Below, in pieces: positions 22,930 to 34,006 of a stretch of 64,000 nucleotides of DNA (positions within the stretch are counted from its first letter, which is position 1; every line of letters starts with the position of its first letter). The stretch lies in the NCBI RefSeq assembly GCF_030272615.1, contig NC_081406.1, positions 232,614,396 to 232,678,395 on the forward strand. Direction: 5' to 3'. Under the pieces are notes generated by a model that had not been told where the DNA came from, searched no databases, and was given only the letters and a program-made list of their open reading frames with translations. This stretch comes from Cryptomeria japonica (Eukaryota > Streptophyta > Pinopsida > Cupressales > Cupressaceae). The position numbers were made by a program, and so were the translations under genes.

Positions 22930-23959
22930 TTTTACATTCAAATAAACGGTGTCCTTCTCCTCCACATTTTAAATAGGTTCCTTTGAATGTCCTTTTGTCT
23001 TGTCTTCCAAAGTTCTCATTCTGGTAACCATCTGGTTCTCTCCTCTAGTAGGAATTTCTATCATCCTTCTAGTATGAATTACCTTCCTTGCTCACTTCCT
23101 TGTCCTTGTTCTGATATGTACTTGTTCCTCTTCCTCTGGTGTATCCTCTTCCTCAAAATATTCCTCTAGTAAACCTTCCACCTCTACCTCTTTATCTCTT
23201 CTCATGCCTCTTATTCAATTTCTCTTCAACCTTTATTGTATACTTTTAAGCCTCTTCAATACTCTCTAATTTGATCATAATAAGTTCATCTTGTATAGAC
23301 ATCCACAATCCGTTCAAATATATTTGAATTTATTCAATTTCATTATCAATATGTCTGGATCTCATGTTCAACTTGTAAAATTCTTTGGTGTATTCCTTCA
23401 CACTAGATTCCTTCTATCTCAGATTCTGCAACTTTCGAAACAAATCTACTTGATAATTTTCTGGGACAAACTTTGATTTTAACTTAGCAATCATCCTATT
23501 TGATGTCTTAATCTTTTCTTGACCTCTTCTTTGCCTATCAACTTGCAAGTTCTCCCACCAAAGAGATGCATGACCCTTTAACCAGGTACAAGCATACTTC
23601 ACCTTCCTCTCTTCTACAGTGTTTTCAAAGTAAAAATACTTCTCCATCTCCAAGATCCAATCCAGCAATTCATCTGAATCTAACTTCCCATCATATTTCG
23701 GTTGGGTAAAATGAGGTTTAGTGTTCGCCCTACTCAAAACCCTTAAAAACCTTTCCTCCTCCGGATCAACTACCAGTAGGTTCACTTGTTCTGCTGGGGC
23801 TTCTTCTCCTTCATCTTCACTCACATCCTCAATATGTCGGCCTCTTCTCCAGTCTGTTTCCACAGCTTCTAACCGGGCTGTTATTCCTTGCAACATCTCC
23901 ATTACAGTAGGGTCTGCATTCCCATGCGCTCCACCATTCCTAGTTCCTCTTTGCAACAT
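22930..23959 (-). pseudogene. gag: gag of the chromovirus
   Basis: The first 181 codons (23959-23414) are open. They contain an acidic Glu/Asp stretch and the retrotransposon gag core (KYDGKLDSDELLDWI, CTWLKGHASLWWENL). The frame continues through several stops to an Arg/Gly-rich stretch and one CCHC-like knuckle (LKCGGEGHRLFEC) near 22950. Confidence 0.88.
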
Positions 23960-24049
23960 TGATCCACGCTAGTCCTCTGCAATTGTAGGTCGGATCCATA
24001 ATCTGCCACCCTACAACAAGATTCAAGACACGCAACCTCCAGAATGAAC

Positions 24050-24066
24050 TTTTCTCTAATACCACT
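24050..24066 (-). promoter_or_regulatory. Primer-binding site of the chromovirus
   Basis: On the minus strand TGGTATTAGAGAAAAG follows the 5' LTR, close to the initiator-Met complement TGGTATCAGAGC. It fixes the orientation. Confidence 0.8.
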
Positions 24067-24790
24067 TGAAGCAGTCACCGATGAGGAGAGACCTCGAGGA
24101 GATCAGTCCAAACTGGTCAGTAAGAGTTAACACAATGGAAACACACAGATATGATGGGGGCAATGCATAATAGATAGTTTTATTGCATGAAAGCTAATTA
24201 CATCCAATCAGTAACAATCAAATTACAACATACTGACACACAAGCCTGGTAGAATAGGTCACACTAGGACCTTGAATTGAAATATCTATCTTCTAGGAAC
24301 AATCTATCTATCTGATACTTCTTGATTCTCTGATTCATTGCATTCTAAAGCATGATTACAAATATATATATATATATAGATCCAAAAGGATTTGGTTGAC
24401 CTCCGCCAAGATATTTCTCTAGAAAATCCAAAGGATGAAATGTAGAAGGTCAGCCACACACCAAGCAACATTGAGATCAACGTCCAAGGCTCTGCAAGCT
24501 TCGGAATGGGTTTCGGTAGATCACTAGAATAGGTCTTAGGCAATCGGTAACAAGAAACTATCAAGGAAACCGATAGTGATATCTTGCCATAAAGTGATCA
24601 AAATGAGATGTGGTTAGAAAGAAAGCAAGATGATCAAGTCTTCAAGTAGAATCCAACTCCATAGGAACTGGTGAGCTATAACCAGGACACACAGAAAGGA
24701 AAACTGAAACTGCAAATAGAAAACAAAACCAAAAAGAAAATAGTTTTGGTTGATGCAAGATTGTTGTGAACTGGGGATGCTCCTGCATCA
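24067..24790 (-). repeat. 5' LTR of the chromovirus
   Basis: TGAAGCAGTCACC to CTCCTGCATCA on the plus strand, 724 bases; shorter than its partner by several small deletions. Followed by CAAAG. Confidence 0.9.
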
Positions 24791-25467
24791 CAAAGTGATT
24801 ATAAAATATTACAAGAAGGTTTGAACTATTGAATAGCATGAAAAAATGCCCGAGTATAGTTCTGGTTGAGTGCAAAACACATAATCTTAATCTACTCTAC
24901 TATATTGCTCTGTTCTACTATATTCTGGAGATCAAATCCTTCACATATGCATGAGAAATTATGCACAATCACTCACAAATACTTTTCACACAACCACCAA
25001 TATAAAAAATTATCATATTAATCACTCTTTTATATCCTCAACATAAATTTTTGTATTCTTCATGTCAGCCCAAAAATACAACACATAAATAAAATGTGTA
25101 TACCAAGTTGGCTCAATCCAAACTCAAATGCATACGTGGACTGAAATAAATTATCCACATGATTCCCACATGTCAGCTAAACATCCTCAAACACATAAAT
25201 GATCACCAAAATTACTCCACATGATTCACACAACGGATATCCACACGTTACTGCTGATGTACACTATTCTAACCAAAAACCTATACATCAGATCTTTCAA
25301 CTTACTCAAGAATCATCATTGGAGGCCACAAACCTGGGATAAGGTAGATTATACATACACAATGCTTCTCTGAGATCCACAACACAAAATATTCAACCAA
25401 AATGAAGTACCAACCAAAACACTGTACACTATTGGATTTCCTATTCAAACTCTCTAGATCTCACCAT

Positions 25468-25695
25468 TATAAGGAAGTTTAGTAGTGGAACAACTTCTTA
25501 CACTAACCCCTCCAAAATGGAAAATTTAATATCTTCAAAACTTCTTGTGATCTTGAGACGTAACTTTATCAGAATGCTTATCTAGACAACCAAAAGCTTC
25601 AACGAGAATTTTGCACCATTTCATGCTCAAATGAAAACTTAATATAAATAGTAACCTCATGTAAATGCAATGTTGAGACACCATTTTTCCCAACA
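25468..25695 (-). repeat. 3' LTR of the copia element (internally deleted)
   Basis: 228 bases, against 902 in the partner. Both ends match the partner (AAGGAAGTT-AAGTAG-like start, TTTTTCCCAACA end), but the middle is missing, joined at CACTAACC/CCTCCAAAA. Its first bases are TA instead of TG. The minus-strand purine tract AAAAAGTGGGATAA lies just inside. Confidence 0.82.
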
Positions 25696-25968
25696 TTATC
25701 CCACTTTTTGAAGACCTTGAAATATCAAAGGGACTATCAACACAATGAATCAATTTCTAGGGGCCATGAGGCCCATAGACTGCGAACACTATCTGAACTT
25801 CTCAATTCTCACAACCTTAGTTAAAGAATCTGCAACATTCATCAAATTTTCTACCTTAACCAACTTCACCTTGTCATCTTTGACCATATCTCTGAAATAA
25901 TGGTACTAAACATCATTGTGCTTAGTCCGGGCATGAAATGTCGAGTTTTTAGATAGGCAAATCACACT

Positions 25969-26265
25969 CTAACTGTCACAATATAGTGTCACTGCTCCTT
26001 GTTTTATTCCAATATCTGAACACAGTCTCTTAAGACAAATGACCTCTTTAAAAGAATGAGTAGCTACCATATACTCTACTTCATTAGTGGACAAAGCAAC
26101 CACAACCTGTCGCTTACTCATCGAAACAATTGTACCACCAAATAAAGTAAATGGATAACCACTAGTGGATCTTTTGCTATCAATATCACCTGCCCAGTCT
26201 GAATCCACATAACCATGAATATCAAGGGAAATAGTGTCTCTAACTAAATTACCTTGATAACACAA
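25969..26265 (-). pseudogene. pol: RNase H of the copia element
   Basis: HGYVDSDWAGDIDSKRSTSG, TNEVEYMVATHSFKEV and LYCDS are the conserved copia RNase H motifs with Asp, Glu and Asp present. 98 open codons; stops lie on both sides. Confidence 0.9.
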
Positions 26266-26367
26266 AGATTACTCTGAGGTACCCTTCAAATATCTGAAGA
26301 CTCTTTTGACTGCATTGCAATGAAATCTACTAGGATTAGACATAAATCTGGACAAAACTCCCATTGC

Positions 26368-27267
26368 TTAGGCAATGTTTGGTTTAGTATAGACCATAGC
26401 ATACATCAAACTTCCAATTGCACTTTTGTAAGGAACTCTTCTCATATCTTCCTTCTTTGATGTAGATGCAAGACAATTTGTAGTAGATAATTTCATTGCA
26501 ACTGTAAAAGGAACACATAATGGTCTACAATCCTGCATGTTGAACCTCTGTAACACTGAATTTACATACTTACTCTAGCCTAGCCATAACTTTTTGTTTA
26601 CTGTATCTCTTCTAATTTACATCCCAAGAATGTGTTTCACTGCACCAAGATCTTTCATTTCAAATTTAGTAGTGAGCTGAGACTTTAGTTTTGAAATCAT
26701 ACCTTTCCCTCTACCAATGAATAACATATCATCAATATACAATGCAATGTTCAGGAAACGATCACCATCAAATTTATAATAAACACAGTGATTTGATTTA
26801 TAATTTTCATATCCCAAACTCAACACATATGTATCAAATTTATGGTACCACATCCTAGGACTCTGTTTGAGGCCATACAAAGATTTCTTTAATTTACAGA
26901 CCAAATTACTTTTACCTTTGACCACATAGTGCTCCAGCTGTGTCATATAAATATCCTCCAAATCACCATCAAGGAAAACAGTTTTCACACCCATTTTCTC
27001 AACCTATAAATCACAAGTGACAACAATAGAAAGAAAAAATCTAATGAATGTCATTTTGGCAATAGGGGAAAATATCTCACCATAATCAACACCCTCAACT
27101 TGAGAGTAGCCTTTTGCAACCAACCTTTCTTTATACTTCTCAATGCTTCTATTTGAACCAATATTTTTATTGAACAACCATTTGAAAGAAATAGGCTTTC
27201 GTCCTTTAGGCAATGGTACAAGATCCCATGTATCATTCTTTTTCAAAGCTGCTATTTTTTCTTCCAT
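26368..27267 (-). pseudogene. pol: Reverse transcriptase of the copia element
   Basis: From NDTWDLVPLPKGRKPI (27230) through KERLVAKGYSQVEGVDY and KTVFLDGDLEDIYM to KSLYGLKQSPRMWY, the active site ALYIDDMLFIG (about 26725-26745), KFEMKDLGAVKHILGM and, after a stop, YKSAIGSLMYAM. The order and motifs are those of copia RT. Stops at about 27002 and 26610 separate three open pieces. Confidence 0.92.
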
Positions 27268-27699
27268 AACAATCTTTCAGGATTCTACATCATTCATACC
27301 TAATGCATCTTCTATAGATTTTAGTTCATCCACATTAGTATTCAAAGAAAAAATACATCTCCAATGAGTAGGTGAATACCTTTTAGGTTATTGTCTATGT
27401 CTTGTAGACTTTTGAATAAGATGAGTTGGAGGTTCTTCCCCCTCTTCTGAAGATCCAGAGCTAGACGAGCTCTCCTCAACTTCTTGCCTATCTAGGGGTC
27501 TCGATTCAACTCTTTTAGGTGTAGAAGGGAATTGAATCATATCTTCCTTTTAGTCTATTCTAGCTGTAATGTAATAGAAGGAGACTTAACTTCTCTAAAA
27601 ATAACACTTCTTTTATGAATTACCTTTTGTGCAGTAGGGTCCCAAAGCTTGTATCCTTTCACATCGGAATTGTACCAGATGAAGATACATTTCATAGCC

Positions 27700-28480
27700 T
27701 TGTTCTCTAACTTTGTCTACTCCTACTTTGGCACATGTGCATATGCCTCGCAAACAAAAACTCTAAGAAGTCTTAATGAAGGGTTGTGACCTGAACATGC
27801 TTCCATAGGCATTCTATCAACAAGATTTGATGTAGGAGACCTATTAATCAGGTAGCAAGTAGTGGCAATAGCTTTAGCCAAAAACTTTTGTTCTAGAACA
27901 ATACCACTCAACATACTCCTAGACTTCTCCATCAGTGTCTTGTTCATTATTTCTGCAACTCCATTTTTTTGTGGAGAATACAGAGTTCTCTTCTATTCGT
28001 TAATATCATAGTCTTTACAGAATCTATCAAAATCATTAGAGAAAAAATCACCGCCATTATCAGTCCTCAAACATTTAATTTTCTTGCAGTCTGCAACTCA
28101 ACTATTGCTTTAAATTCTTTAAACTGACTAAAAAATTCATATCTTTCTCTTTAGAAAATATTCCCATGTCCTTCTACTAAAATCATCAATAAATTAAATG
28201 TAATATGTGGATTTTCCAATCGAAGGAACATCTACAAGACCAAACACATTAGAATGAATAAGATCCAAAATACCATAAGTTTTATGAGAAGCACAGTTTT
28301 GTTTTCCATAAATGCAATGGTCACAAAAATCAAAGTCAAGATTACAATCATCCAAACCTTCAACAAGGTTTTTTTCCAAGGTCCTTAAACCATTTTCTCC
28401 AATGTAGCCAAGCCTCTGGTGCCATAACATAGTCTTCTTTGTAGGTAACTTTGCTTTAGAAGAAAAAGAACCCTTAGGTA
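27700..28480 (-). pseudogene. pol: Integrase of the copia element
   Basis: The GAG-pre-integrase zinc-binding part reads MLWHQRLGYIGENGL ... CDHCIYGKQ (28430-28280), followed by the start of the core (DLIHSNVFGLV, where the first catalytic Asp is expected at DLIHSD; it reads Asn). The rest of the core (IATTCYLINRSPTSNLV, 27723-27947) is open. The region between is broken by stops and frameshifts. Confidence 0.85.
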
Positions 28481-28689
28481 CCCAACATCTATTTCCATCT
28501 GCTGAAGGGGAAACCTTGAAATCTTCCATAGATTTACTTTTTACAGAAGTTCTATTACACTCAATAGTGTATGCCTCTAACTTATACAAAGTGTCGAGCT
28601 TGATAACTCTAGCAATTACCATAACACCCTTAATCATCTTACATCCTGCTTCAAAAAAGACTACCTGTACACCCACATCTATCACTTTT

Positions 28690-28920
28690 CTCATAGATAA
28701 CATAAATTGTTTTAATCCAAGGATACATAACACATCATTAATCCTTTTTATTCTACCATCAAAAAACCTGATTCTAACTTCACCTCGACCAACAATGTCT
28801 AAATGTGAATCATCACCCAAGTACACCTTACTTCCATTAAATTCTTCATATTTAGAAAACTAATCTCTATTGGAAGTCATATGAAAAGATGCACCTAAGT
28901 CAATTAACCAAGCATCATTA
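28690..28920 (-). pseudogene. pol: Protease of the copia element
   Basis: WLIDLGASFHMTSN takes the place of the usual Asp-Ser-Gly-Ala motif; the Ser codon has become Leu. YLGDDSHLDIVGRGEV follows, the typical second block. A TAG stop lies between. Loss of the active-site Ser argues that the copy is dead. Confidence 0.8.
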
Positions 28921-28959
28921 CCTTCATGGTGACCAAAGTTGTAATGAATACATCACCAT

Positions 28960-31118
28960 CTTACTTCTCAGAATCAAAATCAAAATCAAACTTTTTCTTT
29001 TTCTTCTTCCTTTCTTCTTTGCAGTCCTTATGGATGTGACCCAGTTTACTCCAATTCGAACAAATGACTTTGGACTTTCCAGGATATTTCAATCTCCCTC
29101 TGGATTTGGACTTATCATGCTTCTCATTCTTCTATCCTTTCTCATTAGGTATTCCATGAATAGTTAGGGCTTCTTCGGAACTGATGGATCATACCTTCCT
29201 CTGCATCTCTTCACTAAGTAGAGAACCCACCACATATTCAGATTTTAAAACAACAAAAGTACTACTGATAGCCATATCAAGAGAATCCCATAAATCAAGC
29301 AAAGAACAAAGCAAGATCTCGCATTTATCCTCTTCATCCATCTTAACATCGACAAATAGAAATTGAGCCACCAACATATTGAATGCTTCCAGGTGGTTTA
29401 CAATTTGTCCATCCTCTTCCTATTGTATATTGTTGCTCATAGGATATGTTGTTATTGATGTCAACATATTCTTATGTTTTAGTGTTGCAGAGAAATGTTT
29501 TGGTGATCCGGTGATTGTAATGAGTTGATCTAGTTGGTTTATCTATTTAGGATGATGAATCAACTAGAGATAATTAATTATTGATTGATTTCATGATGCA
29601 ATGTGATGATTTGATCGAGTTGTGGATTACGGTATGGAGATTGATTTTTCAGTGTTCAGCGTTGTAGTGTTCTGGTGTTTGATCTGTTGTGCTCTGGCAT
29701 GATTATATCTTATGTTGTGGATTTGGGAGAATGTTTGGGATGTTCATGTGTATCTTCATTTCAGATGGTTCGTGATTTGATTCTTTGCATGCTATCTTTC
29801 TTGTTTGAGTTGTTGTTGTTAAGTGTTCTTGAGTGTTAGTATGTTGATTGATGGAGATTTGAATAAGTGGTGTTGGTGTAGCTATTGTAGATGGTTCTAA
29901 TTGCTTGTTGGTGTTTCTTAATCATGTCCTATTTGTTCTATTGGTACACATTGATCATTGTGCATGTTCTTTATTATCTTATTGGTTTGGTGATATTCTT
30001 CGTGTTATGCGGTATTTTTATGGTGTTACATGTTGTGGTTGATCTTGGCAAGATTTCCAATGGTGGTGCGTATTTGAGGAGTTGATTTAGGTCCATGATA
30101 TGTTGTCTATAACATTGTATTGGTCTTGTGGTTGATGTATCATGTAATGTAATTTTGTAATTAGGTGTTAAGGGTTTGGCCAACCTTGTAGTCAAGGTTG
30201 ATGATTTGTATAAATGGGTGTAATATTCATGTAATTTGGAAGTTGTTGTTGAGTCTGTATTATCAGAGAGTGGTGTATGTGTGATCAAATAAATTTATCT
30301 TTTTGTGTGGTGTGTTGAGTAGAGATTAGTGAAGGGAATACATATAATCTTAACTAGAACTATCATCAGGCATTAACATATGTTATTTTTGCAGTTCATC
30401 TTTCCTAGATTGTAGTCCTAACATCTTTGTAAGGTAGTGAACCTTCCCTAAGGGTCGTAGCCTTCTGAGTCATTGTAATTTGAGCAGTGATCTCTAGATA
30501 GTGTGCCTAAATGCATGTGCATTCCCCATTGTAATATTTACACATACTAAGTTGCAAAGTATCATCTCATTGTGGGTAGGTTCCCACTATGGGTTTTCCC
30601 TTAACCGAGTTTTCCACATCAAAAATATTGGTGTTATGTGTGGTTCAATTGTTGTTGTTATCTTTCTTTTTGCTGCAGTTGATCAGATCTGAGATTGTTC
30701 TTAATTTGTTAAATTCAGTGAAAACTATTTCACCCCCCCCTCTTAGTTTCCCCTTCTTGTTGTTTCCAACACTTCCATCTTTAAGGAATACAATTTCTTC
30801 TTTAAAAAAAAAATTATTTAATAAATATTTCGCTTGATACATTTCACCAAGCTTAGTCAATAGCTTCTTTCCAGATTTTTCTTCGTAAACATTGATCAGA
30901 ATAGAGTCTGTCAGGAATAGTCTAATTAGACCCTCAACTTTTTGGTCCATAACATTATACTGAGCTGCCACAATAGGATCTGAGGGTCTTTGGACATTCG
31001 CATCAACAACATCCCATAGATCTTGATCTATTAGCAGATCTTCCAACTTCAGCTTCCACATCTCAAACTTTGTTTCATTAAATTTTTCCACCTCTATTCT
31101 CCTTGACAAACTTGCCAT
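28960..31118 (-). pseudogene. gag: gag of the copia element, interrupted by a solo LTR
   Basis: Starts MASLSRRIEVEKFNETKFEM at 31118 and keeps the copia gag core (WKLKLEDLLIDQDLWDVV). A frameshift in a run of Ts near 30800 changes frame. The solo LTR at 29421-30771 follows. Beyond it the core resumes (DEEDKCEILLCSLLDLWDSL) and ends in a knuckle, CSNWSKLGHIHKDC, whose second Cys is Trp. Removing the LTR and one CTTCC gives an in-frame join (SLKMEEDGQIV). Confidence 0.85.
29421..30771 (+). mobile_element. Solo Sirevirus-like LTR inside copia gag
   Basis: 1,351 bases flanked by CTTCC (29416-29420 and 30772-30776). Starts TATTGTATATTG (TG decayed to TA) and ends TTTCCAACA, with TTTCA and eight Cs near the right end. 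A TATA-like TATAAATGG is at about 30208. It has the opposite orientation to the copia element. Excising it restores the gag frame. Confidence 0.88.
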
Positions 31119-31227
31119 CTAGAAATTCCTACAACAAGATAAAAAAGTGTCTTCTACATAAGCTCCCACTCAAATCTAGATTAGTTCAAAAAACCCAACA
31201 ACCCACAACTAAAACCAAAGGTGATAA

Positions 31228-31242
31228 GGCTATGAAACCACT
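31228..31242 (-). promoter_or_regulatory. Probable primer-binding site of the copia element
   Basis: On the minus strand GTGGTTTCATAGCC follows the 5' LTR. It resembles the initiator-Met complement TGGTATCAGAGCC at about 10 of 13 positions. Confidence 0.6.
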
Positions 31243-32144
31243 TGTAAGGAAGTTAAGTAGCGTAACAACTTCCTACACTAACCTTGAGAGGAGGTTAATG
31301 CAAAAAAATATACAGATCATTACAAATAGTTACAAAAAATTAAAATAGACATAATAACATTCAAACCATAACACAATAATTTATGCAGGGAAAACCCTTT
31401 CTGGAGAAAACCCCCACACTCCAAAAGCTGCCCAATATATTATTCATCAATCAAAAGCTGATTACAATATACTTTCAGAGAAAGCTCTTCATAGGAGTAA
31501 GACTAATTAGAGATTCAAAGGTACCTTAATAGCCATAAGACTTTTACACACAACATCTATCTCAAGCAACTCATATATAGGAGATACAATACAAGAAACC
31601 ATCAAACGATATTACAAAACCATGGGCTAAAGCCACCGAATAAGGTGTAGTTGACCTTATATCCCTTCTAGATGCCCTATGATGTGTTAACACACACATC
31701 AAAATAGGTGCCTCCCTTTTACAGCTCATTTATGTGTCCGATCTATTTTATAATTACTATTGTAGGAGTACAAACTTTTGAAGGCCATAACTTGAGAACC
31801 GTGTGTCCCATTGACAGACCATTTGAAGCATCGAAAAGCTCGCGAAATTTTCTAGTTCCTCATAAGCCACTATGCCACTTATGCCTAATGTTAAAGGCAT
31901 TTAAAGGCCTTTAAAGTCATCAAAATTAAATTTAAACCTTTCATTGCACCCCTCCAAAACATAAAATCTAATATCTTCAAAACTAGTTATGATCTCGAGA
32001 TGTAACTTTACCAGAATGATTATCTAGCCAACCAGAAGCTTAAGAGAGAATTTCACACCATTTTGTGATAAAATAAAAACTTACTATAAATAGTAACCTC
32101 ATGTAAATGCAAGGGTGAGACACTATTTTTCCCAATTCCCAACA
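31243..32144 (-). repeat. 5' LTR of the copia element
   Basis: TGTAAGGAAGTTAAG to CAATTCCCAACA on the plus strand, 902 bases, followed by ACCAT. Confidence 0.88.
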
Positions 32145-32505
32145 ACCATAACTCAATCTGTCTTCCTATATGAACAAATTAAGAACTATGAATGGAATAT
32201 CTATCTCTAGTTGGCATTAATGAAAACATATTATCATCTATGCAATGTCTCTTACCAACAATCTCCTTCTTTGGAATTGATGGCAACACCTAGTGAAAAA
32301 TGACTAAGTGTTGGAACCAAAACCAAAATACTATACACTGCAATACTCCAAAAAGACAACAACCAGACTCAACAATCAACAACTCCCCCTAAGATCAACA
32401 TTTATCTCCTCTACACTATCCCTTTGATGTCAATGGAAAAGGTAGGGATCCGGTAACCAATATTAAAGCCAAAATTCTATATACATATACACACACAATC
32501 TTTAC

Positions 32506-32988
32506 TTACAAAAAATTGAAGATGTTTGCAAAAGAGTGCTTCAATGAATTCAAGTGGCTATCCCAACCCTTGTTGAGACATTCTAAAATCGTTATAAGGC
32601 CACTGAATAGATAAGCTTGTGTCTCTGCTGCTTTGAGATCTGCTAATTCACCACTAGCAAGAGCATCCTTAGCATCCGTCAAGGCACTAAACATACTATT
32701 CAACTTAGGAGAAATATGAATCTGAAGCTCACTAACTCTGCCAATAATTATTTCCCTGTCATGGCTCAAATTATTGATCTTCTCAAGTAATGATATTACT
32801 TGATCTCCATGGCTACTCACTGAGACAAATAATGGATCAACTAACTTAGATATTCATGCTAACTTATCCTCATGCTCTTTTCATTTCTTCTCAATGTTCT
32901 CAGTGAATTTTGACAATGATAAGCATGATTTGTAGATATTGCTACCTTCTGTTAAACTATCCTACTTGCTTTTTACACAATTGTCCAA
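32506..32988 (-). pseudogene. Env-like C-terminal coiled-coil ORF, array unit 3
   Basis: The best preserved unit: its last 104 codons are open, with SSHGDQVISLLEKINNLSHD, GELADLKAAETQAYLFSG and a FNFL end. The upstream part to the LTR border is in the same frame with at least one stop. It is most like unit 2 at the start and unit 1 at the end. Confidence 0.55.
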
Positions 32989-33586
32989 TTGTTAGAATTA
33001 ATGCACTAATAGGGGGGTGAATAAATGTTCTACTATTTTTAACATTCTTAATTTGATTCTACAACCACTTAATGCAACTAAACAAAAGAAAGATGAAAAC
33101 ACATAATGAAAATATCCACAACACCATAACACCAATATTTTTATGTGGAAACCCAATAAAGGGAAAAACTGCAGTGGGATTGATACCCACAATATTAATA
33201 TACTTTGTTAGAAGTATATAAATATTAAATAAGGAGAATGCAAATGAATTTATACACACTGTCTAGAGCTCATTGCTCAAATTACAATAAGGGCTACGAC
33301 CTCGGAAGGTTCACTACCTTACAAAGCAATTACAAAAGATTACAAGAAGGTTTGAACTATTGAATAGTATCAAAACATGCTCGAGTATAATTCTGATTAA
33401 GCACAAAACACATAATCTTACTCGGCATTTCTATACTACTATGTTCTACTATATTTTGGAGCAAAAATCCTTCACATGCACACGTGAATCTAAGCACAAT
33501 CACTCACAAATAGTTTTCAGACAACCACCAATATAAAAAATGGTCATATCAATCACTCATTTATATCCACAACATAAAATTATGTC

Positions 33587-33945
33587 AAGGGATGAGAATG
33601 GTAGGTGTATTGTAGAGGTGGCACTCCCCATGGATACACAAACCAACCACCTTGTTGAAGCCATGGGTACCTTCCAATATTTACAAATTTCTAAGCAACT
33701 TCGATGTAGGAAGGTGTGGATTGAGGGAGATTTTAATAAATATTATTCATTGTCTTAAGGGGAGAAGTTCACCTTCATGGATGATTGAAAATATTATTAA
33801 TGCCCTAAGAATATAATCAATACTTTTGTGGAGTCTTATATTTCTCATAACTATAGAGAGGGTAATTGTGTAGCGGACTATTTTGGTAACACGGGGGTTA
33901 GAATTAACACTAGGAAGGTGTGGTTTAATGAAGAAACCTGAGGTT
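33587..33945 (+). pseudogene. RNase H domain of the truncated LINE
   Basis: The reading GRCIVEVALPMDTQTNHLVE, then KVWIEGDFN, then YREGNCVADYFGN, is the second half of a plant L1-type RNase H domain, the C-terminus of ORF2. The N-terminal half is missing because of 5' truncation. Two stops follow KYYSLS and FMDD. Confidence 0.72.
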
Positions 33946-34006
33946 CGGTCACTCCTTATGCACGGTCGAACACATGGAATATATGAGGAGATACCTACTA
34001 TTTTTT

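Larger units (their letters stand above)
18632..24790 (-). mobile_element. Full-length Ty3/gypsy chromovirus, decayed
   Basis: 6,159 bases flanked by CAAAG (18627-18631 and 24791-24795), with LTRs of 770 and 724 bases. Minus-strand order: 5' LTR, initiator-Met primer-binding site, gag, protease, RT, RNase H, integrase, chromodomain, 3' LTR. Gag and most of pol share one frame, broken by about 16 stops, with a frameshift in the integrase core. The C-terminal chromodomain places it in the chromoviruses. It cannot be active: besides stops, the first catalytic Asp of integrase is Ala. It is nested in LTR 3 of the array. Confidence 0.92.
25468..32144 (-). mobile_element. Full-length Ty1/copia element, decayed
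   Basis: Flanked by ACCAT (25463-25467 and 32145-32149) within array LTR 3. Minus-strand order: 5' LTR (32144-31243), primer-binding-like site, gag, protease, integrase, RT, RNase H, polypurine tract, 3' LTR (25695-25468). Integrase before RT is the copia order. A solo LTR interrupts gag. The 3' LTR has lost about 670 internal bases. Many stops make it inactive. I do not assign a lineage. Confidence 0.9.
18293..32260 (-). repeat. Array LTR 3 (split by two nested elements)
   Basis: Made of 18293-18631, 24796-25467 and 32150-32260, together 1,122 bases. The first gap is the chromovirus with CAAAG duplications, the second the copia element with ACCAT duplications. The joined pieces align with LTRs 1, 2 and 4 without loss. 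Confidence 0.85.

Noticed and set aside
33540-33758. Separate gene at the left end of the LINE insert
   Set aside because: The frame begins in LTR sequence and continues into the RNase H domain; it is a truncated LINE ORF2, not a host gene.
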